Assembly: GCF_035046505.1 (NCBI RefSeq)
Contig: NC_089822.1
Coordinates: 114,345,307-114,409,306 of the forward strand
Source: Tiliqua scincoides
Lineage: Eukaryota; Chordata; Lepidosauria; Squamata; Scincidae
Reading direction: 5' to 3'
DNA length: 64,000 nucleotides
In this document: in pieces, positions 26,701 to 37,481 of the stretch
How the letters are laid out: every line of letters starts with the position of its first letter
How positions within the stretch are numbered: position 1 is the first letter of the stretch
Notes under the pieces: generated by a model
Seen by the model: only the letters and a program-made list of their open reading frames with translations
Told to the model about the DNA's origin: nothing
Databases searched by the model: none
Translations under genes and position numbers: made by a program

Positions 26701-27363
26701 GTATGTATGTATGTATGTAAATATTCTTAATAATAATATTTAGAGCAAATTGTTGCGAAAGAAGGAAGGCAGCAATCTCTAACAGATCCCCAGAATTGGG
26801 GGGACAATGAGGCTGTAACTGTTAAATTGGTATTAAAGAGATACATATTTGTAGTATTTATATACTCTCAGAATATTTGGCTTTGTGTTTGCAGCTTTAG
26901 AGACCTCTGTTTTGGTTCGGATAAGATAGAAGCCATTTCTGAAAAGTGCTTGATACATTTGGAACTGTGTGCAACAGTCAAAGAGCTATAGATGGAAAGT
27001 GACCTAACAATGATCTTATGTTTCTTGCACTTGCCTAGGAAATGGTAATCTTTCTAAATTTAACACTCTTACAAGTTTATATGCTTTCTTATAAGTGTTT
27101 GATGAACCTACAGTTTGTTTATTTTCCATATTTTCATCTCAAAAAGCAACTTCATTAAACATAATTAAGAACATAAGAACATAAGAACAGCCCCACTGGA
27201 TCAGGCCATAGGCCCATCTAGTCCAGCTTCCTGTATCTCACAGCGGCCCACCAAATGCCCCAGGGAGCACACCAGATAACAAGAGACCTCATCCTGGTGC
27301 TCTCCCCTACATCTGGCATTCTGACTTAACCCATTCCTAAAATCAGGAGGTTGCGCATACACA

Positions 27364-30243
27364 TCATGGCTTGTACCCCATAATGGATTTTTCCTCCAGA
27401 AACTCGTCCAATCCCCTTTTAAAGGCGTCTAGGCTAGACGCCAGCACCACATCCTGTGGCAAGGAGTTCCACAGACCGACCACGCGCTGAGTAAAGAAAT
27501 ATTTTCTTTTGTCTGTCCTAACCCGCCCAACACTCAATTTTAGTGGATGTCCCCTGGTTCTGGTATTATGTGAGAGTGTAAAGAGCATCTCCCTATCCAC
27601 TCTGTCCATCCCCTGCATAATTTTGTATGTCTCAATCATGTCCCCCCTCAAGCGTCTCTTTTCTAGGCTGAAGAGGCCCAAACGCCGTAGCCTTTCCTCA
27701 TAAGGAAGGTGCCCCAGCCCCGTAATCATCTTAGTCGCTCTCTTTTGCACCTTTTCCATTTCCACTATGTCTTTTTTGAGATGCGGCGACCAGAACTGGA
27801 CACAATACTCCAGGTGTGGCCTTACCATAGATTTGTACAACGGCATTATAATACTAACCGTTTTGTTCTCAATACCCTTCCTAATGATCCCAAGCATAGA
27901 ATTGGCCTTCTTCACTGCTGCCGCACATTGGGTCGACACTTTCATCGACCTGTCCACCACCACCCCAAGATCTCTCTCCTGATCTGTCACAGACAGCTCA
28001 GAACCCATCAGCCTATATCTAAAGTTTTGATTTTTCGCCCCAATGTGCATGACTTTACACTTACTGACATTGAAGCGCATCTGCCATTTTGCTGCCCATT
28101 CTGCCAGTCTGGAGAGATCCTTCTGGAGCTCCTCACAATCACTTCTGATCTTTACCACTCGGAAAAGTTTGGTGTCATCTGCAAACTTAGCCACTTCACT
28201 GCTCAACCCTGTCTCCAGGTCATTTATGAAGAGGTTGAAAAGCACCGGTCCCAGGACAGATCCTTGGGGCACACCGCTTTTCACCTCTCTCCACTGTGAA
28301 AATTGCCCACTGACACCCACTCTCTGCTTCCTGGCCTCCAACCAGTTCTCAATCCACGAGAGGACCTGTCCTCTAATTCCCTGACTGTGGAGTTTTTTCA
28401 GTAGCCTTTGGTGAGGGACCGTGTCAAACGCCTTCTGAAAGTCCAGATATATAATGTCCACAGGTTCTCCCGCATCCACATGCCTGTTGACCTTTTCAAA
28501 GAATTCTATAAGGTTTGTGAGGCAAGACTTACCCTTACAGAAGCCATGCTGACTCTCCCTCAGCAAGGCCTGTTCGTCTATGTGTTTTGAGATCCTATCT
28601 TTGATGAGGCATTCCACCATCTTACCCGGTATGGATGTTAGGCTGACCGGCCTATAGTTTCCCGGGTCCCCCCTCTTTCCCTTTTTAAAAATAGGCGTGA
28701 CATTTGCTATCCTCCAATCTTCTGGCACCGTGGCCGTTTTGAGGGACAAGTTGCATACCTTAGTCAAGAGATCTGCAACTTCATTCTTCAATTCCTTAAT
28801 AACCCTTGGGTGTATGCCATCAGGGCCCGGTGACTTATTGATCTTTAATTTATCAATGAGGTCTGAAACATCTTCTCTTTTAACCTCTATCTGACTTAAC
28901 TCCTTGGTTAGGAGGGGCCGTTCGGGCAGCGGTATCTGCCCGAGGTCTTCTGCCGTGAAGACAGATGCAAAGAACTCATTTACTTTCTCTGCCATCTCTA
29001 AGTCTCCTTTTATCTCCCCTTTCCCTCCCTCACCATCCAGAGGGCCAACCGCTTCTCTGGCGGGTTTCCTGCTTCTAACATATTTGAAGAAGCTTTTATT
29101 ATTTCCCTTAATGTTGCTGGCCATGCGTTCCTCATAGTCTCGCTTGGCCTCCCCTATCACCTTCTTACATTTCTTTTGCCACAGTTTATGTTCCTTTTTA
29201 TTCTCTTCATTAGGGCAAGACTTCCATTTACGGAAGGAAGCTTCCTTGCCCTTCACAGCCTCTCTAACTTGGCTGGTTAGCCATGCGGGCACTCTCCTGG
29301 ATTTAGTGGAACCCTTCTTTCTTTGCGGTATACACCTCTGCTGGGCCTCTATTACTGTTGTTTTAAGCAGCCTCCATGCACTCTGGAGAGACTGGACTCT
29401 TTTTACCCTCCCTTTCAACCTCCTTCTAACCAGCCTCCTCATTTGATGGAAGTCCGCCCGTCGGAAGTCAAGGGTTTTTGTTAGAGATTTGCCTGGTATT
29501 CTTCCCCCAACGTGTACGTCAAAACGGATCGCAGCATGATCACTGTTCCCCAATGGCTCAGTAACGTTTACATCTCTAACCAGGTCCTGCGTACCGCACA
29601 AAATTAAATCCAGAGTCACCTGTCCTCTGGTGGGCTCCATGACTAGCTGATCTAAGCCACAGTCATTTAGCACGTCAAGAAATCCAGTTTCCTTATCGTG
29701 ACCAGAACACAAATTGACCCAGTCAATATGAGGATAATTGAAGTCCCCCATGATTACAACCCTGTCCTTCCTTGTCACCTCCCTGATCTGTTTCCTCATT
29801 TCAAGGTCCCCATCAGATTTCTGGTCTGGAGGACGATAGCACACCCCCAGTATTACATCGCTGCTCAAGCCTGGTAATTTAACCCACAGAGATTCTACGG
29901 TGGAGTCGGACCCACCTTCAATCTCTACTTTGCTGGATTCTATCCCTTCCTTAACATAAAGGGCCACCCCACCTCCAACACGCCCCTGCCTGTCCCTCCT
30001 GTAGAGTTTATAGCCCGGGATTGCGGTATCCCACTGATTCTCCGCATTCCACCAGGTTTCCGTTATGCCCACTATGTCAATATTTTCCCTTGTCACCAGA
30101 CATTCCAGTTCTCCCACCTTTGCTCGTAGACTTCGGGCATTCGCATAAAAGCATTTATACATGGAATGCCCCAGGATGGGCTGCTTATTCGCTCCTTTGT
30201 CCCCGCATCCTCTCATTGTGCCAAACTGTCTATCACATCCCAT
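27364..30243 (-). CDS. CR1 ORF2: endonuclease and reverse transcriptase
   Basis: A 959-residue protein that nicks DNA and copies the element's RNA by target-primed reverse transcription. The N-terminal apurinic-type endonuclease shows YANARSLRAK near residue 33, GITETWW near 59-65, GDFNYPHIDW near 163 and SDHAAIRF near 236. The reverse transcriptase shows NYRPVSLTSIPGK, YLDFQKAFDTVPH near 598, GVPQGSVLGPVLFNLFINDL and the catalytic FADDTKL near 686. The C-terminus includes KVQKRATKMITGL and VVGLWNSLPQDVV. The length is normal for a complete CR1 ORF2. The ATG at 30243 is the first in the frame and precedes the endonuclease core by about 30 residues. No stop or frameshift interrupts it. This is a transposon protein, not a host gene. 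Confidence 0.95.
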   Translation of the reverse strand: MGCDRQFGTMRGCGDKGANKQPILGHSMYKCFYANARSLRAKVGELECLVTRENIDIVGITETWWNAENQWDTAIPGYKLYRRDRQGRVGGGVALYVKEGIESSKVEIEGGSDSTVESLWVKLPGLSSDVILGVCYRPPDQKSDGDLEMRKQIREVTRKDRVVIMGDFNYPHIDWVNLCSGHDKETGFLDVLNDCGLDQLVMEPTRGQVTLDLILCGTQDLVRDVNVTEPLGNSDHAAIRFDVHVGGRIPGKSLTKTLDFRRADFHQMRRLVRRRLKGRVKRVQSLQSAWRLLKTTVIEAQQRCIPQRKKGSTKSRRVPAWLTSQVREAVKGKEASFRKWKSCPNEENKKEHKLWQKKCKKVIGEAKRDYEERMASNIKGNNKSFFKYVRSRKPAREAVGPLDGEGGKGEIKGDLEMAEKVNEFFASVFTAEDLGQIPLPERPLLTKELSQIEVKREDVSDLIDKLKINKSPGPDGIHPRVIKELKNEVADLLTKVCNLSLKTATVPEDWRIANVTPIFKKGKRGDPGNYRPVSLTSIPGKMVECLIKDRISKHIDEQALLRESQHGFCKGKSCLTNLIEFFEKVNRHVDAGEPVDIIYLDFQKAFDTVPHQRLLKKLHSQGIRGQVLSWIENWLEARKQRVGVSGQFSQWREVKSGVPQGSVLGPVLFNLFINDLETGLSSEVAKFADDTKLFRVVKIRSDCEELQKDLSRLAEWAAKWQMRFNVSKCKVMHIGAKNQNFRYRLMGSELSVTDQERDLGVVVDRSMKVSTQCAAAVKKANSMLGIIRKGIENKTVSIIMPLYKSMVRPHLEYCVQFWSPHLKKDIVEMEKVQKRATKMITGLGHLPYEERLRRLGLFSLEKRRLRGDMIETYKIMQGMDRVDREMLFTLSHNTRTRGHPLKLSVGRVRTDKRKYFFTQRVVGLWNSLPQDVVLASSLDAFKRGLDEFLEEKSIMGYKP

Positions 30244-30377
30244 CTCCCTACCTTTCCCAATTTCTTCTCCTACCCTGCCTTTGTCTTGTTGTTCTCTAAC
30301 CTCCCCATCCTCATCCCATAGGGATGAGGAGTCCCGAACCGGATGCGCCTCGGCTCCTGTCGGCCTTCCCCCAGGGA

Positions 30378-31283
30378 TCAGTTTAAAAGCTGCTCTGCCA
30401 CCTTTTTAATGTTATGCGCCAGCAGTCTGGTTCCATTCTGGTTCAAATGGAGCCCGTCCCTCTTGTACAGGCCCCGCTTGTCCCAAAACGTTCCCCAGTG
30501 CCTAACGAATCTAAACCCCTCCTCCCTACACCACCGTCTCATCCACGCATTGAGACCCCTGATCTCCGCCTGCCTAGCTGGCCCTGCGCGTGGAACAGGT
30601 AGCACTTCAGAGAACGCTACCTTTGAGGTCCTGGCTTTCAGCTTCCTGCCTAAAAGCCTAAATTTGGCCTCCAGGACCTCCCAGCTACACTTGCCCACGT
30701 CGTTGGTGCCGACATGCACCACAGCCGCTACCTCTCCCCCAGCACTGTCTACCAGCCTGTCTAGACGAGAAGTGATGTCCGCAACCTTCGCACCAGGCAG
30801 GCAAGTCACCATGCGGTCCTCACATCCATCGCAAACCCCCCTCTCTATGTTTCTAATAATCGAATCCCCCACTACAAGAAGCCCCCAACCCCCCTCCCGC
30901 CGAGGAGTATCCCGAGTGCGCTCGGATACGGGCCCATCCCCTGGAGAAGGGATCCCCCCTAGGGGATTGTTTCCCTCCTCTCCAGGATGACGTCCTCCAG
31001 TCCCGAGACTTCCCACCCGGGCAGCCGAGGAGCTGCACGCCTGAGGTTGGGACGAAGCCTGATCGTCCCCAGAAGTCTCCCCACGGTCCTCCTCTGCCTG
31101 CCTGCGCTTCTCCAGGTCGGCCACCAAGGCTTCAAGGGAGCGGACGCGTTCCCTGAGAGCCTGGAGCTCCTTGCACCGAGGACACACCCATGACTTATGC
31201 CCCAGAGGCATATAATCATACATGTGGCACTCGATGCAGAACACTGGATAGCCCCCACCCTGCTGCTGGCTGTCTGACTGCAT
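30378..31283 (-). CDS. CR1 ORF1: zinc-finger, coiled coil, esterase
   Basis: An RNA-binding companion protein of the CR1 element. From the ATG at 31283 it has 301 residues. The N-terminus carries paired cysteines (CIECHMYD ... CPRC), followed by a charged helical stretch (LQALRERVRSLEALVADLEK). The second half is an SGNH-type esterase domain: VVGDSIIRNIE holds the nucleophile block, VHVGTNDVGK the N block, and DGLHLNQNGTRLL the catalytic D-H block. The frame is open further upstream to 31451, but the extra stretch contains low-complexity N/K repeats and is probably 5'UTR. ORF1 ends 134 bp before ORF2 on the same strand. Confidence 0.9.
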   Translation of the reverse strand: MQSDSQQQGGGYPVFCIECHMYDYMPLGHKSWVCPRCKELQALRERVRSLEALVADLEKRRQAEEDRGETSGDDQASSQPQACSSSAARVGSLGTGGRHPGEEGNNPLGGIPSPGDGPVSERTRDTPRREGGWGLLVVGDSIIRNIERGVCDGCEDRMVTCLPGAKVADITSRLDRLVDSAGGEVAAVVHVGTNDVGKCSWEVLEAKFRLLGRKLKARTSKVAFSEVLPVPRAGPARQAEIRGLNAWMRRWCREEGFRFVRHWGTFWDKRGLYKRDGLHLNQNGTRLLAHNIKKVAEQLLN

Positions 31284-32072
31284 AGCTTTTTTGTTGTTGT
31301 TGTTGTTGTTTTTAGGGGTCCTTTTAAAAACCGTACACTGGATAGCAGCCCTCTTCTCAAGGGAAGAGGAAGGGCAGTGTATGGGGCCCTGGCCTCCTCG
31401 CCCTGCTGCTGAACTCGCCCAGATGCTAAACTCTTGTGCCTTACCTGGCACTTAGTTCCCAGAGGCACTGGGTTCCCAGAGGCCACACGCGTCTGCAGAG
31501 AGCCTCACGCGATGGCCCGCCTAGCTTTATACTCCTGGCTGGCTCCTCCCCCTCCTTCCTTCCTGATTGAAAGGGGGCTGGCCTTCCCAGGTGAGTTTAC
31601 AAAAGCTCAGGAAGGCAAATGGCTGCTGATGGGCGTGACCTACTCTGCAGGCTCCTGAATGGGCTGCTTGGATTAGCCTAATGGGGCTCTTAATGGGTTG
31701 GGAATTGGCCCTTCGTAGGTCCTTTCCCTCCTAGTTCTGTTCTCTTAGGCTGGACTGTTTTTGTAACCTCAAGTTAGTTTTTATTTGGGTTTGTTTAATT
31801 ATTTATTGCTCTCTAGATCCTGTGTCCCAATTTACTGACCTGTTTAGGTTATGTTCTAACTTAGATTAGGTTTAACCTGGGTTAAGTATAGGTTTAATTT
31901 AAGCAAGTAGAAAACCTGCTTTTCACTTTATCCTCCTCCCTTTCTTCGATTAAGTGCTACCTTAGGTGCAGCTAACTTTCAATTTTGATTTAAATGATTT
32001 GATTTAAATCAATTTTGATTTAAATTGTGCTTTCTCTGTATGTGAGAATTGTGCTATCCTGTCATTCTAGCC

Positions 32073-32410
32073 CAGCAGTCTCCAAACTGGCCCGTGGTCT
32101 ACTGGAATATTCATTCAGGACACGGGAGTAGCTAAGCCTTACCATTCTGATGCACAGCAACCACTTTTCATGCTGTGTGATTGCAGAACCTTGTACCAGG
32201 TAGCCACTTCTGCTTCTGATCACCCCAGACAGCTCTGTGTCCCGATTTCCTGCGGAAGTGGCTCCCCAGAGCAAGGCTCTGTGATCACATGGCACAAAAA
32301 TGGGTTCCCATGTGCCAGAATGGGAAGACTTCACCACCACCACTCCATGCCTGGAATGAATAATTTGCTGGACCGGATCTGACCAGCAGGCTAGAGATTG
32401 GAGCCTCCTG
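32073..32410. mobile_element. hAT-like element, family C
   Basis: Left end CAGCAGTCTCCAAACTGGCC and right end ATTGGAGCCTCCTG are inverted-complementary. The flanks TTCTAGCC (32065-32072) and TTCTAGTC (32411-32418) match at 7 of 8. It is related to the elements at 6020 and 61684 by its ends. Confidence 0.85.
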
Positions 32411-32504
32411 TTCTAGTCAATAACTAATAACTAACTTCGGAACATGCCCATTTTTTTTTAAACCAACAGAAGTGCATCCTATTAAGGCAGCAATCCTCAC
32501 GTGC

Positions 32505-32700
32505 TTAATTCAGAGATGGATCATAACTTAAAGGTCGAAGGCATACATTGTTCCAGGTTCAATTCTCAGTATTTCCCATTTAAATGATCTCAGCTAGCAG
32601 GGCTGGGACAGACTAGTGCCTAATGTCCTGGAGAGCTACTGCCAGTTAAAGAAGTTGTGGGCTGGATGAATTAATGGCCTGATTCCTCTTCCATTCTGTC
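32505..32700 (+). repeat. Sauria-type SINE, decayed
   Basis: The phrases CCAGGTTCAATTCTCAGTAT, GAGAGCTACTGCCAGTTAAA and GGATGAATTAATGGCCTGAT follow the order of Sauria SINEs. The tRNA-like head is poorly preserved. Confidence 0.65.
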
Positions 32701-32872
32701 CCCTTCAAATGACAGGGAGTGCTTCAAATGACAGGGAGTTACTGCTATAGAGGAGGATGGGGAGGAGGAGGTGGGTTGCAGTGGCAGCCTCAACTCATCT
32801 GCCTGACTCATGATAGAGCTAGCCCTCAGCTGATAGATGGGGCAGGGGAAGGGGCTGAAGCTGCCACTTTTT

Positions 32873-33032
32873 TTTCTAGCTCTGCTCCTGTGCTTTAACA
32901 GCAGCCTAACACGGAGAAATTAAGCAGCTGAAGCATTTCCCAGAATGGAAATGAAGCAATGGGAAAAATTTCACCTGCTCAATTTCTTCATATTAGACTG
33001 CTGTTGAAGGTACAGAAGCAGAGCCCCCTACA
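32873..33032. mobile_element. Palindromic MITE-like element
   Basis: Two arms of about 55 nt are inverted copies: GCTCTGCTCCTGTGCTTTAA at 32879-32898 against the complement of the GAAGGTACAGAAGCAGAGC end, and AACAGCAGCCTAACACGGAG against its partner at about 32994-33006. The arms enclose about 50 nt. CTA flanks both ends, which could be a 3-bp duplication but is too short to prove. Confidence 0.65.
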
Positions 33033-33784
33033 GAATGATGGCAGCCCTAAGGCTGAGAAATAGTGATTTGTGGAATGCCTGTCAAGTGAGTTCATTGGTT
33101 CAGGCAAGATCTCACCCTTGCTCTTACTGGTTCACAGCTTATGCTCTCACATATTATGCCATACTAGCTACAGTATATACATGCACACACAAATATAAGT
33201 ACATTGAGAACTGCTGCAAATGTTCTGGCAAGCAGATACCTGAATGCTTCTGCCTTGTGTACATCCCTTATAATGCCTGAGAAGCTTATGAAAAGAGCAA
33301 GGAGGCACAGACTTGAGATGATCATTTAGTTTGTGCATTTCCACCCCACATTGCAAGAAGTATGCATTAAGCATTTGTTGATACATTTTATAACATACCA
33401 ACAAAGGCAGTTTGTCATGCAGAGGGAAGTATGGAGTTCAATGAAGCTTGCTCCTAAGTAGTCCTAACTACATGTTGGAGGTGTTTGAAAATGGTGTTAT
33501 TTATTTTAGTCAGAAGCAATCCCATTGTAATCCTATCTTACATTGTAAAATTAGACTGTAATCCTATTTTACTCACCGGAAACAAACACCTTTAGTTATA
33601 CTGCATTGCCAAATCTGTTAAAAGGTCTGTTGGATTGTTCCCATGGATAACAACTCAGTCAAGGGCAACTGATTGTGACGACATAACTTGTTTGTTTCTT
33701 TCTGATAGATGACAAAACATATCTGACTATTAATGGAAACCGAATCCATTATAAAGTCTCTGCTCTCCCCCTCTCATGCAGCAC

Positions 33785-33870
33785 AATACTATACACGTCT
33801 ATTCAGAAGGAAGTCCCATTGAGTTCAAGTCTCATTCCCAGGTGAGAGCATATAGGGTTGCATCCTCAGG
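33785..33870. repeat. Single dispersed palindromic unit
   Basis: The sequence matches the 4831-5290 array unit: TTCAGAAGGAAGTCCCATTG, then TCTCATTCCCAGGTGAGAGC and GGGTTGCATCC. Confidence 0.75.
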
Positions 33871-34099
33871 CATGGCTGTTCAAACTCATACTCAATTTTT
33901 TAAACACTACATGAATTAATCCAGAGTATCTACCACACCTCCCCTCAGATGTATTTGTTTTAAGCATTTGCACCCTGCTTTTCAGCTAACAGTATTCCAG
34001 AGCCAGGGCCATATTATCCATTAGGCTGACTAGGCTGAAGCCTAGGGGCTCTGCAGGAACTAGGGCCCATCGGTTTATCTGCCCCTGTACTCCATTAAC

Positions 34100-34510
34100 C
34101 TGTGGTTCTCAAACTCTCTGGGAGAGTTTGAGAGCCATTAAGTCTTTGCAGGGGAGGGAGGGAGGCAGCGGGGGTGGGGGGAAGGCAGCGACGCTATCCC
34201 CAGGATCGCGCTGCTCAGGGGGGCTGCAGGGACTGGGATGTACAGCTTTGAAGTGAAAGTAGAGCGATCACGCTCCACCTCTGCAAAACCGGAAGTGGAG
34301 CTCGATCGCTCTACTTTCACTTCAAAGCGGCTGGGGAGCCCTGCAGGCACTCACGCAGGGCTCCCTGTACCCCGGGAAGGCTGCTGCAGGGACTGGTGAG
34401 TACATCCGAGTCCCTGCAGCCCCGTTAGCGGCGTGATCCTGGGGATAGCGTTGCTGCCTTCCTCCCTGCCCCTGCTCCTTAAGGGACCTCAGGCTGGGGT
34501 GTCACCACTG
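34100..34510. mobile_element. hAT-like element with internal GC-rich hairpins
   Basis: The left end CTGTGGTTCTCAAACTC and right end GTGTCACCACTG are flanked by CCATTAAC (34092-34099) and CCATTAAA (34511-34518), 7 of 8 identical. Inside are two nested palindromes. The outer arms are 34182-34215 and 34427-34460, with three mismatches. The inner arms are 34245-34269 and 34304-34328, 25 bp with no mismatch. There are many CpGs and no open transposase. Confidence 0.8.
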
Positions 34511-35419
34511 CCATTAAACATGCCTGCAGCCATTCCTTTCACCATTAGGCAATCCTACTGTTTCTCTTTTCCTCCATTCCAGTTCCCATACTTCAAGACA
34601 GCGCTGGGTGGGCAGAGGAAGGAAGGAGGCTGGCTCAAGAGGTGGTGCTTGTGGCTATGAGAACTGGCAAAACCAAAAGAGAGACATGCATGCTGAGTTT
34701 AACAGGTTGAGAGGCTCATCAAGGTCCATTTTTCTGTTTTGTTTTGTAATTTGCTTTCCCCACCCCCTCAGTCCATTGACCTCTTGTTGTAACCTCAGAA
34801 ATTAGAAATTCTAATCTGTTTTATTGATTAGGCACATGGAGCCAGAGAATGACGGTGATTAATCTGGATTGTAAAAGCCTAGTTTTAAATGGTGCAGCTT
34901 TGAGTAGATACCTCCTCTTATGTAAATAACCTTCTCTCACTTATGTAAATAGTCTTCTCTCACTGCTCTAGTCTGCCTCTCTTGTGCTCGCTCCCCCCCC
35001 CCCCGGCTTTATTTAATCGGTGGTGCCATATTTCCAGGGTTGGGAACTTGACTTGGATGGCTCTGATTCAAGTAATGAAAATGTGCATTTTTTGCTGACT
35101 CATGGACTCATGAGTTGTGCGTGTGGAAGACTCAGAAAAACACTTGAGTCAAGGGCCTCAACTTGGCACCCGTCCCCACACATGCAGATTTGAGTCTGCC
35201 TGTTACTGGGTGTGCTTGCTTACTGTATTTGCAGAGTGAAAAACCTCATGGGTCATCATTCAGTCACAAGGCAGGAAAGGGTTAATGTTTTGCTTTTGCC
35301 TGAGAAAGAGCAAGCTCTTTGCCCATCTCTGATAGAAAGTAACAAACCAATGATCATTGGACAAAGGCTGGGCATCTATATTTTATTTGGCTGAGGGAGA
35401 GTAGAAGGAGGAGCTTAGG

Positions 35420-35773
35420 CATTGTTTCTCAAACTGTGGGTGACTAGGTGGCTTGTGAACCAATTTCAGATGGGTCCCCATTCATTTCAAGATTTTATTT
35501 TTAATATATTAGACTTGATGTTCCCATGGTATGTGACTGCATTTGGGGAAATGTTACAGATCTGCATTTTTAACAAGCTACCATGTATGTTCAGTAAATG
35601 GGACAGTAAATGGGACTTACTCCTGGTAAGTGTGGGTAGGATTGCAGCCTAGGATTATTAAAAATTTTCCTGCTTGATTATGTTGCTTCTGGTCATGACA
35701 TCACTTCCGGTGGGTCCTGACAGATTCTCATTCTAAAAAGTGGGTCCTGGTGCTAAATATGTGAGAACCACTA
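35420..35773 (-). mobile_element. hAT-like element, family B, reversed copy
   Basis: Start CATTGTTTCTCAAACTGTGG and end ATGTGAGAACCACTA are the reverse of the element at 1833-2158. Internal matches include TTTTTAATATATTAGACTTG and GATTGCAGCCTAGG. The flanks AGCTTAGG and AGCTAAGA match at 6 of 8. A palindromic dispersed unit (35600-35655) is part of the family. Confidence 0.75.
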
Positions 35774-37481
35774 AGCTAAGAGATTCTTGCCTTATGATTG
35801 ACTGGAGAAGCCCGGGGAGGGGGAGGAGACAAGGATGGGGGGGGGAGGCAGTTTGTAGTGATCATGCTTGCCAAGCACATGGCTCTGTTGTTACTTGAGT
35901 GGAGGAAGCCTCATTGAATAACTGGCTGTGGAGGGACTACTTCTGAGTAGAGCTGCCAAGGATTGGGTCTGCTTAGTAAGCCTCGCAGCTGCTGCATTCC
36001 TCCTCCCTCTTGCCACTTCTGTCCTGGCTCTCATGCAGTCCCTCCCACCCCCTCCTGCCTTGTTAACAGATGGGATGGGATATCAGGGTAGTAATAAAGG
36101 AGAACTCCAACATGCGTGCACACACACACCCCTGCAGCAGCCCCATTTTTTCCTCTCTTACATCATTGAAATTCCTTCTCAAATTCCACCCTTTTTGTGA
36201 AGCCTTGGCATTGCCCCCAGTCTCCCTACCTGACTCCTGCAATTAAATCTAAGCACATGTACATGAAATAATTGTGTGTCTTCCCCATTCTTCCTGCACC
36301 ATGTCCCTTCCCCTTCCTCTCTTGTCTCCCAAATGGCTATTTTATACTGCGAGCCTCTTAGTGGAGGGCACCTGTCTTCTCTTTGACTGCTACATGCCAT
36401 ACATTGATGGCACTAAATAATAATAATGACAACAGCAGCAGCAGCAGAGTGGTTTCATGAAATCATTACAAAAGTAAAGCCTCTCTGGCTTCTTTTTCTT
36501 GCCTCTACCTCCCCACAGAGCAGTTGTTGTTTCTATGGCTGTTGCAAGCGGAACACAGTACAGTTCCACCTTAAAAGACATCAGCAAGTAAAAAGCGGCA
36601 GTGCTATCCAAATTTATATTGAAATAACTCTCATTGTACTCAGAAGGAATTAGTTCTGAGGAAACATGCAGAAGCGCATGGATCACAAATTAGAGTTAAA
36701 TCATAACAACCACTTCCCACTCTGGGGATGAAATGGGTTACTGGGTCAGGAAAGGTAGGGTTTTGAGGCAGATTTGAGCTCTTGTGGCATCCATCACCCA
36801 TTTGCACTGATACTGTAGTTTGGATGGCCAATTTCTGGCTTAGAAACCCCATGTGTTTCTCAAGCAGCTTCTGGGCACTTTGAGAAACAGCCAGCCCAAA
36901 CACAGAAGCCTAGTTCTGAGTCTAGGCTTAGTGGTAAATTCTAGTGGTTAGTCTAGTTAGTCTAGTGGTAAATTCAGGGTTGTACCACTTCAGACTACAG
37001 GTGGGGGATGACACACTAAATACTCCTCCATATAGGGGAAAAAAATTCCACCTAGCTTTTTTCTTGACACTTTAACATGTGTACAGTTTTTTTCCCCTCC
37101 ATGGACAAGCACTGTGATATGTGAACTTTCACCTGCAGTTTCGAGTGGTACAGTCCTAGCATAATTTACTCTGAGATCAAGGCCCGAGACTATCTTTGCC
37201 TTGCCTCTTCGTTTACCAGGATTAGCCCACATTTTCCTATACCTATCCTGTTCAAATAATTGACCCTATTTTATTTTTTTTTAAGAGATTTTGGAGATTG
37301 TGTTTGAGCTGCAAGTATAACTACAAGATGGCCAAGGACTTATTAAACCTAAGGACTTATTAAAACTAAATAATTAGAATCATGGCCCAATCCTGTGGAC
37401 CCCTAGTGCCGATGCAGTGGCCACTGCGCCAGCACCAGCCATCGTAAAAGCAGTGTCAAGCACTTTTCAAATACTTTAGAA

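Larger units (their letters stand above)
27167..31900 (-). mobile_element. CR1 LINE, near full length, both ORFs open
   Basis: The 3' end lies at about 27167, where the minus strand ends in three TTCTTATG-type 8-mers, the terminal microsatellite typical of CR1. ORF2 (27364-30243) and ORF1 (30378-31283) are uninterrupted. A GC-rich 5'UTR continues past 31500; its outer limit is not clear and 31900 is an estimate. CR1 insertions make no regular target duplication, so the ends cannot be confirmed that way. With open frames throughout, this is the youngest CR1 in the window. It sits between the GPR173 coding exon and its possible first exon. Confidence 0.9.

Noticed and set aside
27364-30243. Host gene for a 959-residue enzyme
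   Set aside because: Domain order and the 3' 8-mer repeats identify it as CR1 ORF2.
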